Source: Chiayiivirga flava | GTDB lineage: Bacteria; Pseudomonadota; Gammaproteobacteria; Xanthomonadales; Xanthomonadaceae | Direction: 5' to 3' | DNA length: 64,000 nucleotides | Assembly: GCF_014202825.1 (NCBI RefSeq) | Contig: NZ_JACHHP010000001.1 | Coordinates: 124,001 to 188,000, forward strand | Translations under genes and position numbers: made by a program | The notes under the pieces: generated by a model | Databases searched by the model: none | Seen by the model: the letters and a program-made list of their open reading frames with translations, nothing else | What the model was told of the DNA's origin: nothing | Shown: positions 46,791-56,698 of the stretch, piece after piece | Position numbering within the stretch: the stretch's first letter is position 1 | How the letters are laid out: every line of letters starts with the position of its first letter

Positions 46791-48923
46791 ATGTCATCCC
46801 GCCTTTTGCTCGCCCTGGCCGTCGCAGCGGCCGTGATCCTGCCCGTGTCCGCGAAAGATTCCGAAGAAAAATCAGACACTTCCAACCCGTTCTTCGACAA
46901 GAGTCCGCTCCAGTTCCAGTACCCGCCGTTCGACCGGATCCGCGACGCGGACTACGCGCCGGCGTTCGACCGCGGCATGGCCGAGCACCTGCGCGAGATC
47001 GCCGCGATCGCCGACAACGCCGAGCCGGCGACCTTCGACAACACCATCGTGGCGCTGGAACGCAGCGGCCAGACCCTGTCGCGCGTGTCGGCGGTGTTCT
47101 TCAATCTCACCGGCGCAAACACCAACGATGCGATGGAGGCGATCCAGAGCGAATACGCGCCCAAGCTCTCGGCGCACCAGGACGCCATCGCGCTCGATGC
47201 GAAGCTGTTCGCCCGGGTCAAGGCGCTGCACGATGCACGCGAGACGCTCGGGCTCGACCCCGAATCGCTGCGTCTGCTCGAGCGCTACCACACCGATTTC
47301 ATCCGCGCCGGCGCCAACCTGTCGGACACCGACAAGGAGCGAGTGAAAGCCATCAATGGCCGGATCGCAACGCTGCAGACCGATTTCAGCCAGAACCTGC
47401 TGAAGGAAAACAACGCGTCGGCCGTCGTCGTCGACAGCCGCGAGCAGCTGGCCGGCCTGCCCGACGACGCCGTCGCGGCCACCGTGGAGCAGGCCAAGGC
47501 GCGCAAGCTCGACGGCAAGTTCGTGCTGGCGCTGCAGAACACTTCCGGCCAGCCCGCGCTCGCCTCGCTCGACAACCGCGCGCTGCGCGAAACGCTGATG
47601 AAGGCGTCCCTCAACCGCGCGAGCCACGGCGGCGAGTTCGACAACCGCGCCATCATCGCGGAGATCGTCAAACTGCGTGCCGAACGTGCCGCCCTGCTCG
47701 GCTACGCCGACCACGCCAGCTACGTGCTCGAAGACCAGACCGCGAAAACCACCCGCGCCGTCAACGACATGCTCGGCGGCCTGGCGCCGGCGGCGGTGGC
47801 CAACGCGCGCCGCGAGGCGGCGGACATGCAGGCGATGATCGATCGCGAGAAAGGCGGCTTCCAGCTCGCTGCCTGGGACTGGGCCTACTACGCCGAAAAG
47901 GTCCGGCGCGAAAAATACGCCTTCGACGAATCGGAGCTGCGGCCGTATTTCGAGATGAATCACGTGCTGGTCGACGGCGTGTTCCACGCGGCCACGCAGC
48001 TCTACGGTATCACCTTCAAGGAGCGCAAGGATCTCCCGGTGTACCAGGCCGACGTGCGCGTGTTCGAGGTGTTCGACACCGACGGCTCGCCGCTCGCGCT
48101 GTTCCTCGTGGACTGGTACGCGCGCGACAACAAGCGCGGCGGTGCGTGGATGAACGAATACGTCTCGCAGAGCGGGCTGATGGGCACGCGCCCGGTGATC
48201 GGCAACCACCTCAACATCCCCAAGCCCCCTGCCGGCGAACCGACGCTGCTGACCTACGACGAAGTCACCACGGCCTTCCACGAATTCGGCCATGCGCTGC
48301 ACGGCATGTTCTCGAACGTGAAGTACCCGCGCTTCGCCGGCACCAACGTGCCGCTGGATTTCGTCGAGTATCCCTCGCAGGTCAACGAGATGTGGGCCAG
48401 CGATCCGGCCATTCTCAAGAACTACGCCAAACACCACGAAACCGGCGAGCCCTTGCCGCAGGCGCTGCTCGACAAGGTGCTGGCCGCGGAAAAATTCAAC
48501 CAGGGCTATGCGACCACCGAGTATCTGGGCGCGGCATTGCTCGACCAGGCCTACCACCAGCTTCCCGCCAGCCAGGCACCCACGGCCGATGCCATCCTCG
48601 GATTCGAAGCGGCGGCGCTGAAGAAGGTGGGGCTCGACTATGCGCCCGTGCCGCCGCGCTATCGCACCACGTATTTCTCGCACATCGTCGGGGGCTACGC
48701 GGCCGGCTACTACGCCTATCTGTGGAGCGAGGTGCTCGATGCGGAAAGCGTGAAGTGGTTCGAGGAAAACGGCGGGCTCAAGCGCGCCAACGGCGACCAT
48801 TTCCGCAAGACCCTGCTCTCGCGCGGCGGCAGCGCAGACGCGATGCAGCTGTTCCGCGATTTCCGCGGCCGCGATCCGCAGATCGGACCGCTGCTGGAGC
48901 GACGGGGGCTGGAGCCGAAGTAA
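46791..48923 (+). CDS. dcp: exported M3-family metallopeptidase (Dcp-like dipeptidyl carboxypeptidase)
   Basis: A 710-residue protein with a signal peptide (residues 1-21, hydrophobic [15 protein letters not shown], cleavage near VSA). The oligopeptidase has HEFGHALH (His497-His501) and the downstream Glu in [10 protein letters not shown], i.e. the M3 zinc site. Such enzymes remove dipeptides from the C terminus of peptides. Export distinguishes it from the cytosolic E. coli Dcp and suggests periplasmic peptide clearance. A GAGAGG element precedes the ATG. The gene is convergent with the epimerase, with a hairpin between them. Confidence 0.88.
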   Translation: MSSRLLLALAVAAAVILPVSAKDSEEKSDTSNPFFDKSPLQFQYPPFDRIRDADYAPAFDRGMAEHLREIAAIADNAEPATFDNTIVALERSGQTLSRVSAVFFNLTGANTNDAMEAIQSEYAPKLSAHQDAIALDAKLFARVKALHDARETLGLDPESLRLLERYHTDFIRAGANLSDTDKERVKAINGRIATLQTDFSQNLLKENNASAVVVDSREQLAGLPDDAVAATVEQAKARKLDGKFVLALQNTSGQPALASLDNRALRETLMKASLNRASHGGEFDNRAIIAEIVKLRAERAALLGYADHASYVLEDQTAKTTRAVNDMLGGLAPAAVANARREAADMQAMIDREKGGFQLAAWDWAYYAEKVRREKYAFDESELRPYFEMNHVLVDGVFHAATQLYGITFKERKDLPVYQADVRVFEVFDTDGSPLALFLVDWYARDNKRGGAWMNEYVSQSGLMGTRPVIGNHLNIPKPPAGEPTLLTYDEVTTAFHEFGHALHGMFSNVKYPRFAGTNVPLDFVEYPSQVNEMWASDPAILKNYAKHHETGEPLPQALLDKVLAAEKFNQGYATTEYLGAALLDQAYHQLPASQAPTADAILGFEAAALKKVGLDYAPVPPRYRTTYFSHIVGGYAAGYYAYLWSEVLDAESVKWFEENGGLKRANGDHFRKTLLSRGGSADAMQLFRDFRGRDPQIGPLLERRGLEPK

Positions 48924-48939
48924 CGGGCCCACGCCGGCG

Positions 48940-48961
48940 CGACGCGGGCTTGCCCGCGTCG
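48940..48961. terminator. GC-rich hairpin between convergent genes
   Basis: CGACGCGGGC and GCCCGCGTCG are perfect complements separated by two bases, effectively a 9-bp stem with a 4-nt loop. No T-tract is present on either side. Confidence 0.4.
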
Positions 48962-48981
48962 ACGCTGCCGATCGGTTGGCG

Positions 48982-49956
48982 TCACCCCGCCAGCATGCCC
49001 TCGCGCCGCATCCATGCAAGCGTGTCGTCGAGCAGCGTATCGATCGGCGTCATCCGGTAACCGAGCGCGCGGACGGCCTTGCCCGAGTCCACGCGCAGGT
49101 GGTGGCAGGTGAACGCCGCCGCTTCGGGCGTGAGCGCGGGCGCGCGGCGCGTCACGCGCGAGACCAGATCCAGCGCACGCGTGTAGGCCACGAGCGCCCA
49201 CGCCGGCGTCGCGCGTTGCGGGACCTTGCGCCCGAGCCGCGCGCCGATCTTCCCGATCAGCTGCAGGAACGAGACGTGCTCGCCGCCGAGCAGGAAGGCC
49301 TCGCGCGCGATCCCGCTCCGCCACGCCTGCACGTGTGCGCGGGCGACCTCACGCACGTCGGCGAAGGCACCGGAGCCGGGCGGCACGCCCGGCAGCGCGC
49401 CGGTGTCGACCAGCCGGATCAGGCGCGACCAGTTGTGGCGGTCGCCCGGACCGAGGATGTGGGCCGGCTGCAGCACCACCCAGTCGAGGCCGCTGCCGCG
49501 CACCAGCTGTTCGGTGGCGAATTTGTCGCGTTCGTAGTTGATCCACGATTCGCCGCCGCGCTGCGCCACCGTCTCGCGCAGTTCCTCGTGCACCCGATGC
49601 GAATAGGCCGAGACACTGGAGGTGTGGATCACGCGGCCGACGCCAGCCGCGGCCGCGGCGGCGAGCAGTGCCGCCGTGCCGCCGACGTTGATGCGGGTCT
49701 GGCGCGCGTTGTCGCCGCGCCAGGTACCGGTGTCGGCGGCGGCGTGGAACACGGCATCGACGCCGGCGACCGCCGTCGCGAGGCTCGCGCCGTCGAGGAG
49801 ATCGCCGCGCACCGGAAACGCGCCGTGCGCGGCGATGGCGTCGTCGCTGGCGCTGCCGCGCGAGAGCCCGCGCACGTTGCACCCGGCCTCGCGCAGTTCG
49901 CGCAGCAGGTGCTGGCCGAGAAAGCCGCCCGCACCCGTGACAAGAACGGTCGTCAT
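48982..49956 (-). CDS. NAD(P)-dependent epimerase/dehydratase (extended SDR)
   Basis: A 324-residue extended SDR. The N-terminal glycine motif is VTGAGGFLGQHLL (TGxxGxxG). A serine pair is in HTSSVSAY and the catalytic Tyr and Lys are in INYERDKFATEQ. Relatives include 3-beta-hydroxysteroid dehydrogenase-like and hopanoid-associated sugar epimerases and lipid reductases. The substrate is not predictable. A GGGGGATCG element precedes the ATG. It lies downstream of, and in the same direction as, the DUF2383 gene; a terminator separates them, so it is probably transcribed separately. Confidence 0.8.
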   Translation of the reverse strand: MTTVLVTGAGGFLGQHLLRELREAGCNVRGLSRGSASDDAIAAHGAFPVRGDLLDGASLATAVAGVDAVFHAAADTGTWRGDNARQTRINVGGTAALLAAAAAAGVGRVIHTSSVSAYSHRVHEELRETVAQRGGESWINYERDKFATEQLVRGSGLDWVVLQPAHILGPGDRHNWSRLIRLVDTGALPGVPPGSGAFADVREVARAHVQAWRSGIAREAFLLGGEHVSFLQLIGKIGARLGRKVPQRATPAWALVAYTRALDLVSRVTRRAPALTPEAAAFTCHHLRVDSGKAVRALGYRMTPIDTLLDDTLAWMRREGMLAG

Positions 49957-50001
49957 GGTCGATCCCCCGCGCGGCGCCATGCCGCGCGGGACGCATCATC
50001 G

Positions 50002-50036
50002 GCGCAAACGAAAACGCCGCGCAAATGCGCGGCGTT
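50002..50036 (-). terminator. intrinsic terminator of the DUF2383 gene
   Basis: AACGCCGCGCA and its exact complement pair with a tight loop. On the minus strand the stem is followed by TTTTCGTTTGCGCC. The 18 bases at 50002-50019 are identical to part of the terminator at 46167-46184. Confidence 0.75.
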
Positions 50037-50073
50037 CCGGTGGCGGCGGTTGCGGCGACCGCCGCGGCTGCAC

Positions 50074-50556
50074 TCAGCGCGTGGGCGCGAGCCTGCGCTT
50101 GCGGGCGCGCAGGCCCTCGTGCACCACACGCGCCTGGGCCTCGTACTGCATCGCCAGCACGCGCACCACATAGCTGTGGTCGCGATCGTGCCGGATCTTC
50201 TGCACGCGGCCGAGCAGCTCGGCTTCGGTCTGCTCGATCTGCGCGACCTGGTCGAGGTGGATCGCGCTCAGGCCTTCGCGCAGGTCGCGGTACGTGGCGT
50301 GCAGCTCGCGCACCCACGCGGCCACCTGGGCGCGCTTGCCGGCAGGCTTGGCCTTGCTCGCCGCGGCTTTTTTGGCCGGCTGGGTGTCGACCTCGTTGCT
50401 CAGTTCCTGCGCCAGATCCGCCTTGGCCCGCGCCATGCGGCGGAACAGCTTGCTCAATTCCGTGTCCCGCACGGTATCGGCAGCTTCGGCATAGAAATCC
50501 ATGCCGTCGCGGCTGGCTTCGATCAATTCGGGGAGAATATTCAGCGACTCGCTCAT
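50074..50556 (-). CDS. DUF2383 ferritin-like four-helix protein
   Basis: A 160-residue helical protein. The start SLNILPELIEASRDGMDFYAEAA and the following helices resemble DUF2383/PA2169-type ferritin-like bundles. A Lys/Ala-rich loop (AKKAAASKAKPAGKR) interrupts the bundle and may bind nucleic acid or be flexible. An AAGGAGTGT element precedes the ATG. A strong terminator follows. The function is unknown; relatives are linked to stress or biofilm regulons, from memory. Confidence 0.7.
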   Translation of the reverse strand: MSESLNILPELIEASRDGMDFYAEAADTVRDTELSKLFRRMARAKADLAQELSNEVDTQPAKKAAASKAKPAGKRAQVAAWVRELHATYRDLREGLSAIHLDQVAQIEQTEAELLGRVQKIRHDRDHSYVVRVLAMQYEAQARVVHEGLRARKRRLAPTR

Positions 50557-50898
50557 CGGGACACTCCTTGCGGACTGGCGGATCGGCGTCGGCACCGGAG
50601 CAGCACCCGCCGAAGGCGGCTGCTGGCGACATGGCACGACGGATAACGCTTGCGCGCCCGGAAGTGGTGCAATGGCGGGCGCTCAGCTTGGGCTCAGATT
50701 AACCGATTGGTCATTAAATGATCGTTATGACGACGGGGGACGCGGGACATGGTGTCCGCACTTATCATTTGGGATCATGTTTTTATGGAACATTGTTGAT
50801 GTCCTTTGCAAGGAATAGCGCATTGGCCCGATCGCTCCAATCCGGGGCAGATTGCGCGGATCTGTTGCGTTTTGGCCACAGCCGGCGCTGGAACGGGC
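50557..50898. other. 342-bp divergent spacer with an AT-rich island
   Basis: Between the divergent DUF2383 and TIGR03862 genes, roughly 50690-50830 is markedly richer in A and T than the rest. It contains two small inverted repeats: TCATT-A-AATGA (50711-50721) and GGACA-TGG-TGTCC (50745-50757). A 62-codon open frame spans part of it but lacks a ribosome-binding site and protein-like composition. Promoters for both flanking genes are expected here; no clear -35/-10 pair was found by eye. Confidence 0.5.
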
Positions 50899-52134
50899 GT
50901 GCCTGACCGGGCGCAGCCGCGCCGCACGGTTGCCATCGTCGGCGGCGGGCCGGCCGGCCTGGTGGCCGCCGAGCGGCTCGCCGCGGCCGGACTGCAGGTG
51001 GACCTGTACGAACGCACCGCGTCGGTCGGGCGCAAGTTCCTGCTCGCCGGCAAGGGCGGGCTCAACCTGACCCACGGCGAGGCCCGCCCGGGCTTCGACG
51101 CGCGCTACGGCGCCGCAGCCGCAACGGTCGGCGGCTGGCTCGACCGCTTCGACGCCGCGGCGCTGCGCGCGTGGGCGGCGGGCCTGGGCGTGGACACCTT
51201 CGTCGGCAGCTCGGGCCGCGTGTTTCCGCGCGACCTGAAGGCCGGCCCCCTGATGCGCGCCTGGGTCCGGCGACTGAAAGCCGCCGGCGTGCGGCTGCAC
51301 ATGCATCACCGCTGGCTGGGCTGGGACGGCGCCGCTGCGCTGCGTTTCGCGACGCCGTCGGGCGAGGCCGTGGTCCGCGCCGATGCCGTGCTGTTCGCGC
51401 TCGGCGGCGGCAGCTGGGCCAAACTCGGTTCGGACGGCGCCTGGACGGCAGCGTTCGGCGCGCGCGGCATTGGCGTCGCGCCGCTGCAGCCGGCCAACTG
51501 CGGCTTCGAGTGCGACTGGTCGCCCGTGTTCGTCGAGCGTTTCGCCGGCGCGCCGGTCAAGCCCGTGGCTGCGCGCACGGGCGGTAGCGGCGCGGCGATG
51601 CAGCAGGGCGAATTCGTGGTGACGCGGCACGGCGTGGAAGGCAGCCTCGTCTACGCGCTGTCGGCGTCGCTGCGCGATGCCCTGGTGCGCGACGGGATCG
51701 CGACACTCGAACTCGATCTGCTGCCCGGGCGCAGTGTCGATGCCGTACACGCGGCGCTGCTCCGGCCCGCGAACGGCCGCTCGCGGACCGAGCAGTGGCG
51801 GCGCCAGCTCGGCCTCGCCGGCGTGCGCGCCGGGCTCGCGCGCGAACTGCTCGATCCTGCGACGCTGGCCGATCCGGCACGCCTCGCCCCGGCCCTGAAG
51901 ACGGTGCCGGTGCCGCTGCGACGCACACGTCCGATCGACGAGGCGATCAGCACCGCCGGCGGCGTGCGTTTCGCCGCACTGGACGGCGCCCTCATGCTGC
52001 GCGCCCTGCCCGGCCAGTTCTGCGCCGGCGAAATGCTCGACTGGGACGCGCCGACCGGCGGCTACCTGCTGACCGCCTGCTTCGCGAGCGGGGTGGTCGC
52101 GGCCGACGGCGTGCTCGCGTGGCTGGGGCGCTGA
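50899..52134 (+). CDS. FAD-dependent oxidoreductase, TIGR03862/HI0933 family
   Basis: A 411-residue flavoprotein. The dinucleotide motif VAIVGGGPAGLVAAERLAA is at residues 11-29. The family hallmarks ASVGRKFLLAGKGGLNLTHGE and, near the C terminus, GGVRF plus the closing GGYLLTACFASG are also present. A wider set includes BaiN-type ene or flavin reductases of unresolved substrate. A GTG start fits best, with a GGAACGGGC element before it. The stop overlaps the start of rlmC as TGATG, an operon link to rRNA modification. Confidence 0.85.
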   Translation: MPDRAQPRRTVAIVGGGPAGLVAAERLAAAGLQVDLYERTASVGRKFLLAGKGGLNLTHGEARPGFDARYGAAAATVGGWLDRFDAAALRAWAAGLGVDTFVGSSGRVFPRDLKAGPLMRAWVRRLKAAGVRLHMHHRWLGWDGAAALRFATPSGEAVVRADAVLFALGGGSWAKLGSDGAWTAAFGARGIGVAPLQPANCGFECDWSPVFVERFAGAPVKPVAARTGGSGAAMQQGEFVVTRHGVEGSLVYALSASLRDALVRDGIATLELDLLPGRSVDAVHAALLRPANGRSRTEQWRRQLGLAGVRAGLARELLDPATLADPARLAPALKTVPVPLRRTRPIDEAISTAGGVRFAALDGALMLRALPGQFCAGEMLDWDAPTGGYLLTACFASGVVAADGVLAWLGR

Positions 52135-53267
52135 TGCACTGCGCCTACTTTGCCGCCGGCCGGTGCCGCTCGTGCGGCGAACTCGCGGTGCCGTACGCGG
52201 CGCAGCTCGCGGCCAAGCAGGCGCACGCGGTCGCGACGCTGGCCGCGTGCGACGGCATCGCCTGGCTCGCACCCGTGCCGAGCCGTCCGACGGGCTTCCG
52301 CAACAAGGCCAAGATGGTTGTCGGGGGAACGGCCGCGGCGCCGGTGCTCGGCATTCTCGACGCGCAGCAGCACGGCGTGGACCTCACCGGCTGCCCGCTG
52401 TACCCGGACGCGCTGGCCGCATGTTTTCCCGCGCTCGCCGCGTTCATCACCCAGGCGAACATCGCGCCGTACGACATCCCGGCACGGCGCGGCGAGCTGA
52501 AGTACCTGCTGCTGACGCTGGCCGAGCATTCGGGCGACCTGATGCTGCGCTTCGTGCTGCGTTCGCAGGAGCCGCTCGCGCGCATCCGCAAGCACCTGCC
52601 GGCGCTGCGCGCGGCACTGCCGCAGCTGCGCGTGGTCTCGGCCAACCTGCAGCCCGAGCACAAGGCCGTGCTCGAAGGCGAGCAGGAACTGCTGCTGACG
52701 CAGGAGCAGACCCTCACGATGCAGGTCAATGGCCTGCCGCTGCACCTGCGTCCGCAGAGTTTTTTCCAGACCAACACCGAGGTGGCCGCCGCGCTCTACC
52801 GGCAGGCGCGCGAGTGGGTCGAGGCCATCGATCCGCCGGCGCTGTGGGACCTGTTCTGTGGCGTCGGCGGCTTCGCCCTGCACTGCGCGAACGGGCAGCG
52901 CGAGGTCACCGGCATCGAAACCAGCCGCGACGCCATCGCCAGCGCGGAGCGGTCGCGCGATGCGCTCGGACTGGCCAACGTGCGCTTCGCTGCGCTCGAT
53001 GCCACGCGTTTCGCGCTCGATGCACGCGAGGCGCCGCCACTGGTGATCGTGAACCCGCCGCGGCGCGGCATCGGCGCGGACCTGTGCCGGTTCCTCGACG
53101 CATCCGCCGCGCGCTCGCTGGTGTATTCGAGCTGCAACAGCGAGTCGCTCGCGCGCGACCTCGCGATGCTTCCGGGCTTTCGCGCGACACACGCACGCGT
53201 GCTCGACATGTTCCCGCACACCCGCCACTACGAGGTGATCGTGCTGCTCGAACGCGGGTCGCGCTGA
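52134..53267 (+). CDS. rlmC: 23S rRNA (uracil-747-C5)-methyltransferase
   Basis: A 377-residue TrmA-family enzyme. Iron-sulfur cysteines Cys3, Cys11, Cys14 and Cys87 match the RlmC spacing exactly. The SAM-binding LFCGVGGFAL and NPPRRGI motifs and the catalytic cysteine in SSCNSESLARDL are present. It methylates U747 of 23S rRNA. The TRAM domain of TrmA/RlmD is absent, as expected for RlmC. It is translated in overlap with the flavoprotein gene and is convergent with the rhomboid gene. Confidence 0.93.
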   Translation: MHCAYFAAGRCRSCGELAVPYAAQLAAKQAHAVATLAACDGIAWLAPVPSRPTGFRNKAKMVVGGTAAAPVLGILDAQQHGVDLTGCPLYPDALAACFPALAAFITQANIAPYDIPARRGELKYLLLTLAEHSGDLMLRFVLRSQEPLARIRKHLPALRAALPQLRVVSANLQPEHKAVLEGEQELLLTQEQTLTMQVNGLPLHLRPQSFFQTNTEVAAALYRQAREWVEAIDPPALWDLFCGVGGFALHCANGQREVTGIETSRDAIASAERSRDALGLANVRFAALDATRFALDAREAPPLVIVNPPRRGIGADLCRFLDASAARSLVYSSCNSESLARDLAMLPGFRATHARVLDMFPHTRHYEVIVLLERGSR

Positions 53268-53277
53268 CGCGCGACGG

Positions 53278-53895
53278 TCAGCCGAACGAGGGATTCACCA
53301 GCGCCCGCAGGAACACCTGCAGCACGCGCGGTTCGAGCAGGATGAAGAACAGCAGGCCGTAGGCTCCGCCCCACAGATGCGCGCTGTGGTTGACGTTGTC
53401 GCGGCCCTGGCGATCCATCCAGATGCTGTAGCCGACGTAGCCCACCGCGTAGAGGATCGCGGGCACCGGGATCGGGATGAAGATCAGCGCCCACGGCTGC
53501 ACCAGGATGAAGGCGAACAGCACGGCGGCCACCGCGCCGGACGCGCCGAGGCTGCGGTAGTTCGGATCGTCGCGGTGGCGCATGTAGCTGGGCAGGATCG
53601 ACACCACCAGCGCCGAGAGATAGAACAGCACGAAGCCGACCGGCCCGAAGTAGTTCGCGAAGATGCCTTCGATGAAGCGCCCGAAGAAGAACAGCGTGAT
53701 CATGTTGAACAGCAGGTGCATCGGATCCGCATGCACGAAGCCGTAGGTGACCAGGCGCCAGTATTCCTTCCTGCGCGCGATCGCCGGCGGCCACAGGATC
53801 AGGCGCTCCATCAATCGCGGGTTCTTCCACGCGAACCACGACACCGCGGCGGTGACGATGATGAGAACGATGGTTGCGCTGAGCTGAAAGGGCAT
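53278..53895 (-). CDS. rhomboid-family intramembrane serine protease
   Basis: A 205-residue protein with about six membrane helices. The catalytic serine is Ser119 in GASGAV, and the histidine His173 in NHSAHLWGGAYG. The HADPMHLLFNM region (55-65) supplies the conserved His and Asn of the oxyanion site. It cleaves single-pass membrane proteins in the inner membrane; the substrate is unknown. The ATG gives the compact prokaryotic form. It is divergent from the PhzF gene over 77 bp. Confidence 0.9.
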   Translation of the reverse strand: MPFQLSATIVLIIVTAAVSWFAWKNPRLMERLILWPPAIARRKEYWRLVTYGFVHADPMHLLFNMITLFFFGRFIEGIFANYFGPVGFVLFYLSALVVSILPSYMRHRDDPNYRSLGASGAVAAVLFAFILVQPWALIFIPIPVPAILYAVGYVGYSIWMDRQGRDNVNHSAHLWGGAYGLLFFILLEPRVLQVFLRALVNPSFG

Positions 53896-53972
53896 CGCCG
53901 TGACACTTCCGCAATCGGGGTCGGCACTATACCCTGCCGCTCCCGCGCATCGCGGCGCCGCGATTTCCCCGC

Positions 53973-54854
53973 ATGACCCTCTCGCGTTACCAGCAGCTCG
54001 ACGTGTTCGCCGCGCGCACCGGCGGCGGCAATCCGCTCGGCGTGGTCGTCGACGGTGCCGGCTTCGATGCGGCGACGATGCAGCGCATCGCCGCATGGAC
54101 GGGTCTGGTCGAAACCACGTTCCTGCTGCCGCCCACGGTGCCCGACGCAAGCTACCGCGTGCGCATCTTCACGCCGCAGCGCGAGATTCCGTTCGCGGGC
54201 CATCCGAGCATCGGCAGCGCGCACGCCGCGCTCGATGCCGGTCTGGCCGCGCCGCGCGGCGGGCGTCTGGTGCAGGAATGCGGCGCGGGCCTGCTGCCGG
54301 TGCTGGTCGAAGGCGACGGCCCTGCGCGCCGGCTCTCGGTGCAGGCGCCGACCGCCACGATCGTGCACGACGGCGAGACCGCCGCCGCCGAACTGGGCGC
54401 GCTGCTCGACGGTCTCGCGTGCGGCGCGCTCGGCGTGGCGCTGGTCGAGGGCGGTCGGCGCTGGTGGGTGGCCGAACTCGCCGACGCGGCAGCGCTTCGC
54501 GCATGGCAACCGCCGCACGCGGCCATTCTCGCCCTCGCCCGCCGCAGCGACAGCCTTGGCCTGTGCGTGTTTGCACGCGAACCCGACGCCGGGCACGACC
54601 TGGCCGTGCGGGCCTTTCCCGCCGGCGTCGGCATCGTCGAGGATCCCGCCTCCGGCGCCGCGAACGGATTGATCGCCGCCTTCATCGCGCAGCGCGAACC
54701 GCATGGACCGCTGGCGCGCGGCTATCGCGTCAGCCAGGGCCGTGAAATCGGCCACGATGCCCGCATCGATGTACGCATCGATTCGACCGGCGCGGTGTGG
54801 GTGGGTGGCCGCACCAACACGATGGTGACGGGCACGCTCGACTGGCCCGGATGA
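53973..54854 (+). CDS. PhzF-family isomerase
   Basis: A 293-residue protein of the diaminopimelate epimerase-like fold. The catalytic glutamate is Glu47 (LVETTFLLPP), with the conserved FAGHPSIGSAH and EDPASGAANG. Members isomerise a variety of small acids; no phenazine pathway is present, so the substrate is unknown. It is a single gene in this window, 73 bp before the VWA lipoprotein. Confidence 0.88.
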   Translation: MTLSRYQQLDVFAARTGGGNPLGVVVDGAGFDAATMQRIAAWTGLVETTFLLPPTVPDASYRVRIFTPQREIPFAGHPSIGSAHAALDAGLAAPRGGRLVQECGAGLLPVLVEGDGPARRLSVQAPTATIVHDGETAAAELGALLDGLACGALGVALVEGGRRWWVAELADAAALRAWQPPHAAILALARRSDSLGLCVFAREPDAGHDLAVRAFPAGVGIVEDPASGAANGLIAAFIAQREPHGPLARGYRVSQGREIGHDARIDVRIDSTGAVWVGGRTNTMVTGTLDWPG

Positions 54855-54927
54855 CGTAAGGCGCACGCGTTAACCCCATCGTCGGCAACGCCGCGTTGAC
54901 AGCGACACCCCCACCGGAGATGTCGCC

Positions 54928-56664
54928 ATGCACCGTCTGTCCCCGCTCACCGCTGCCATCGTCCTGACCTTGCTCGCAGGCTGCTCCACGTCGTCGCCCG
55001 ATCAAACGCAATCACGTGTCCGTCCCGAGCCCGACGCCGTCGCACAGGCGTCCGCCAAGGCCGAGCGCACGCAGGAGGTGCTCGCCGAGGAACAGGCACC
55101 GCTCGATTCGATCACCGTCACCGGCTCGCGCATCGCGCGTCGCGATACGGCGATGCATGTCGTGGGCGGCACCGCGCCGATGAGCGTCGCGGCAGCTGCC
55201 CCGCCGCCGCCGATGCGTGCGCAGCCCGGCGTCGTGGAACCCGCAAACCGCGAAACCTACGCCGATATCGCCAGCAACCCGATCCATCGCGCGGCCGAGG
55301 AGCCGGTATCGACGTTTTCCATCGATGTCGACAGCGGCAGCTACGCCAACGTGCGCCGCATGTTGGTGCAGGGCCGGCTGCCGCCGTCGGACGCGGTGCG
55401 CAGCGAGGAATTCCTCAACTATTTCGACTACGGCTACGCGCCGCCGGCGTCGCCCGCCACGCCGTTTTCGGTGACCACCGAATTCGCCGTCGCGCCGTGG
55501 AATCCGCAGCGGCATCTGCTGCTGGTCGGACTGAAGGGCTACGAAGTGCCGGCGAGCGCGATCCCGGCCTCGAACCTGGTGTTCCTGATCGATACCTCCG
55601 GCTCCATGCAGTCCCCGGACAAGATCGACCTGCTCAAGCAGGCCTTCGCGGAACTGACGCAATCGCTGCGGCCGCAGGATCGTGTCGCGATCGTCGCCTA
55701 CGCCGGCAGCGCCGGGCTTGTGCTCGACTCCACCGCCGGCAGCGACAAGGCCACGATCCTGGCGGCGATCGACCGCCTGCAGGCCGGCGGCTCCACCAAT
55801 GGCGGCGCCGGCATCGAGCTTGCCTACGCCACCGCGCAGGCGCACCTGATCGCAGGCGGCGTCAATCGCGTGATTCTGGCCACCGACGGCGATTTCAACG
55901 TCGGCACGGTCAGCCAGGACGCGCTCGAAACCCTGGTGAAACACAAGCGCGACAGCGGCATCGCGCTGACCACGCTCGGCTTCGGCCAGGGCAACTACAA
56001 CGACCAGCTGGCCGAACGTCTCGCCGACATCGGCAACGGCAACCACGCCTACATCGACACGCCGAACGAGGCGCGCAAGGTGCTGGTGGAGGAACTGTCG
56101 TCGACGATGATGACCATCGCCCGCGACGTGAAGATCCAGATCGAGTTCAACCCGGCGGTCGTCGCGGAATATCGCCTGGTCGGCTACGAGAACCGCTTGC
56201 TGGCGCGCGAGGATTTCAACAACGACAAGGTCGACGCCGGCGAAATCGGCGCCGGCCACGACGTGACCGCGCTGTACGAAATCGCCGTGGTGGGCTCGGG
56301 CGGCGAGGCGAGCGAGCCGCTGCGCTACGCAGCGCCCGTGGCCGGTGGCACCGGCGATGAACTCGGATTCCTGCGCTTGCGCTACAAGGCCCCGGACGGC
56401 GACACCAGCAAGCTGATCGAGACACCGCTGTCGCGCACGGTTGAGTACGCGCCGAGCGAGCGACTGCGTTTCGCGGCGGCAGTCGCAGCGTTCTCCGACG
56501 CCTTGCGCGACGGCGCACACCTGGGACGCTGGACCTTCGACGACATCGCGGCAGCAGCGCGCGGCGGGGCCGATCCGTTCGGGTATCGCGCGGAGTTCGT
56601 GGCGCTGGTGCAGCAGGCGAAGGCGCTGAAGGCCGGGTCGACGCCAGTGGCGATTGCCGACTGA
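54928..56664 (+). CDS. VWA-domain lipoprotein (YfbK-like) with a TonB-box-like segment
   Basis: A 578-residue outer-envelope lipoprotein (lipobox LLAGCS, Cys19). An alanine/glutamine-rich linker holds LDSITVTGSRI at residues 59-69, the motif that starts the plug of many TonB-dependent receptors. A YfbK-type N-terminal domain follows (PVSTFSIDVDSGSYANVRRM region). The VWA domain has the MIDAS motif DTSGSM (Asp222, Ser224, Ser226) and T/D residues later, and a C-terminal DUF3520-like part closes the protein. It probably binds proteins through a metal ion. It lies upstream of an ECF sigma/anti-sigma pair whose second protein shares the same segment. Confidence 0.85.
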   Translation: MHRLSPLTAAIVLTLLAGCSTSSPDQTQSRVRPEPDAVAQASAKAERTQEVLAEEQAPLDSITVTGSRIARRDTAMHVVGGTAPMSVAAAAPPPPMRAQPGVVEPANRETYADIASNPIHRAAEEPVSTFSIDVDSGSYANVRRMLVQGRLPPSDAVRSEEFLNYFDYGYAPPASPATPFSVTTEFAVAPWNPQRHLLLVGLKGYEVPASAIPASNLVFLIDTSGSMQSPDKIDLLKQAFAELTQSLRPQDRVAIVAYAGSAGLVLDSTAGSDKATILAAIDRLQAGGSTNGGAGIELAYATAQAHLIAGGVNRVILATDGDFNVGTVSQDALETLVKHKRDSGIALTTLGFGQGNYNDQLAERLADIGNGNHAYIDTPNEARKVLVEELSSTMMTIARDVKIQIEFNPAVVAEYRLVGYENRLLAREDFNNDKVDAGEIGAGHDVTALYEIAVVGSGGEASEPLRYAAPVAGGTGDELGFLRLRYKAPDGDTSKLIETPLSRTVEYAPSERLRFAAAVAAFSDALRDGAHLGRWTFDDIAAAARGGADPFGYRAEFVALVQQAKALKAGSTPVAIAD

Positions 56665-56698
56665 ATTTTTCTGATCGAAACGCAGGACAAAAGGAAAT

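Noticed and set aside
46872-49019. Minus-strand frame of about 700 codons opposite the M3 peptidase
   Set aside because: It is a shadow of the peptidase; no domain, and compositionally biased.
50718-50906. 62-codon frame in the AT-rich spacer
   Set aside because: No ribosome-binding site, unusual composition and overlap with the flavoprotein start.
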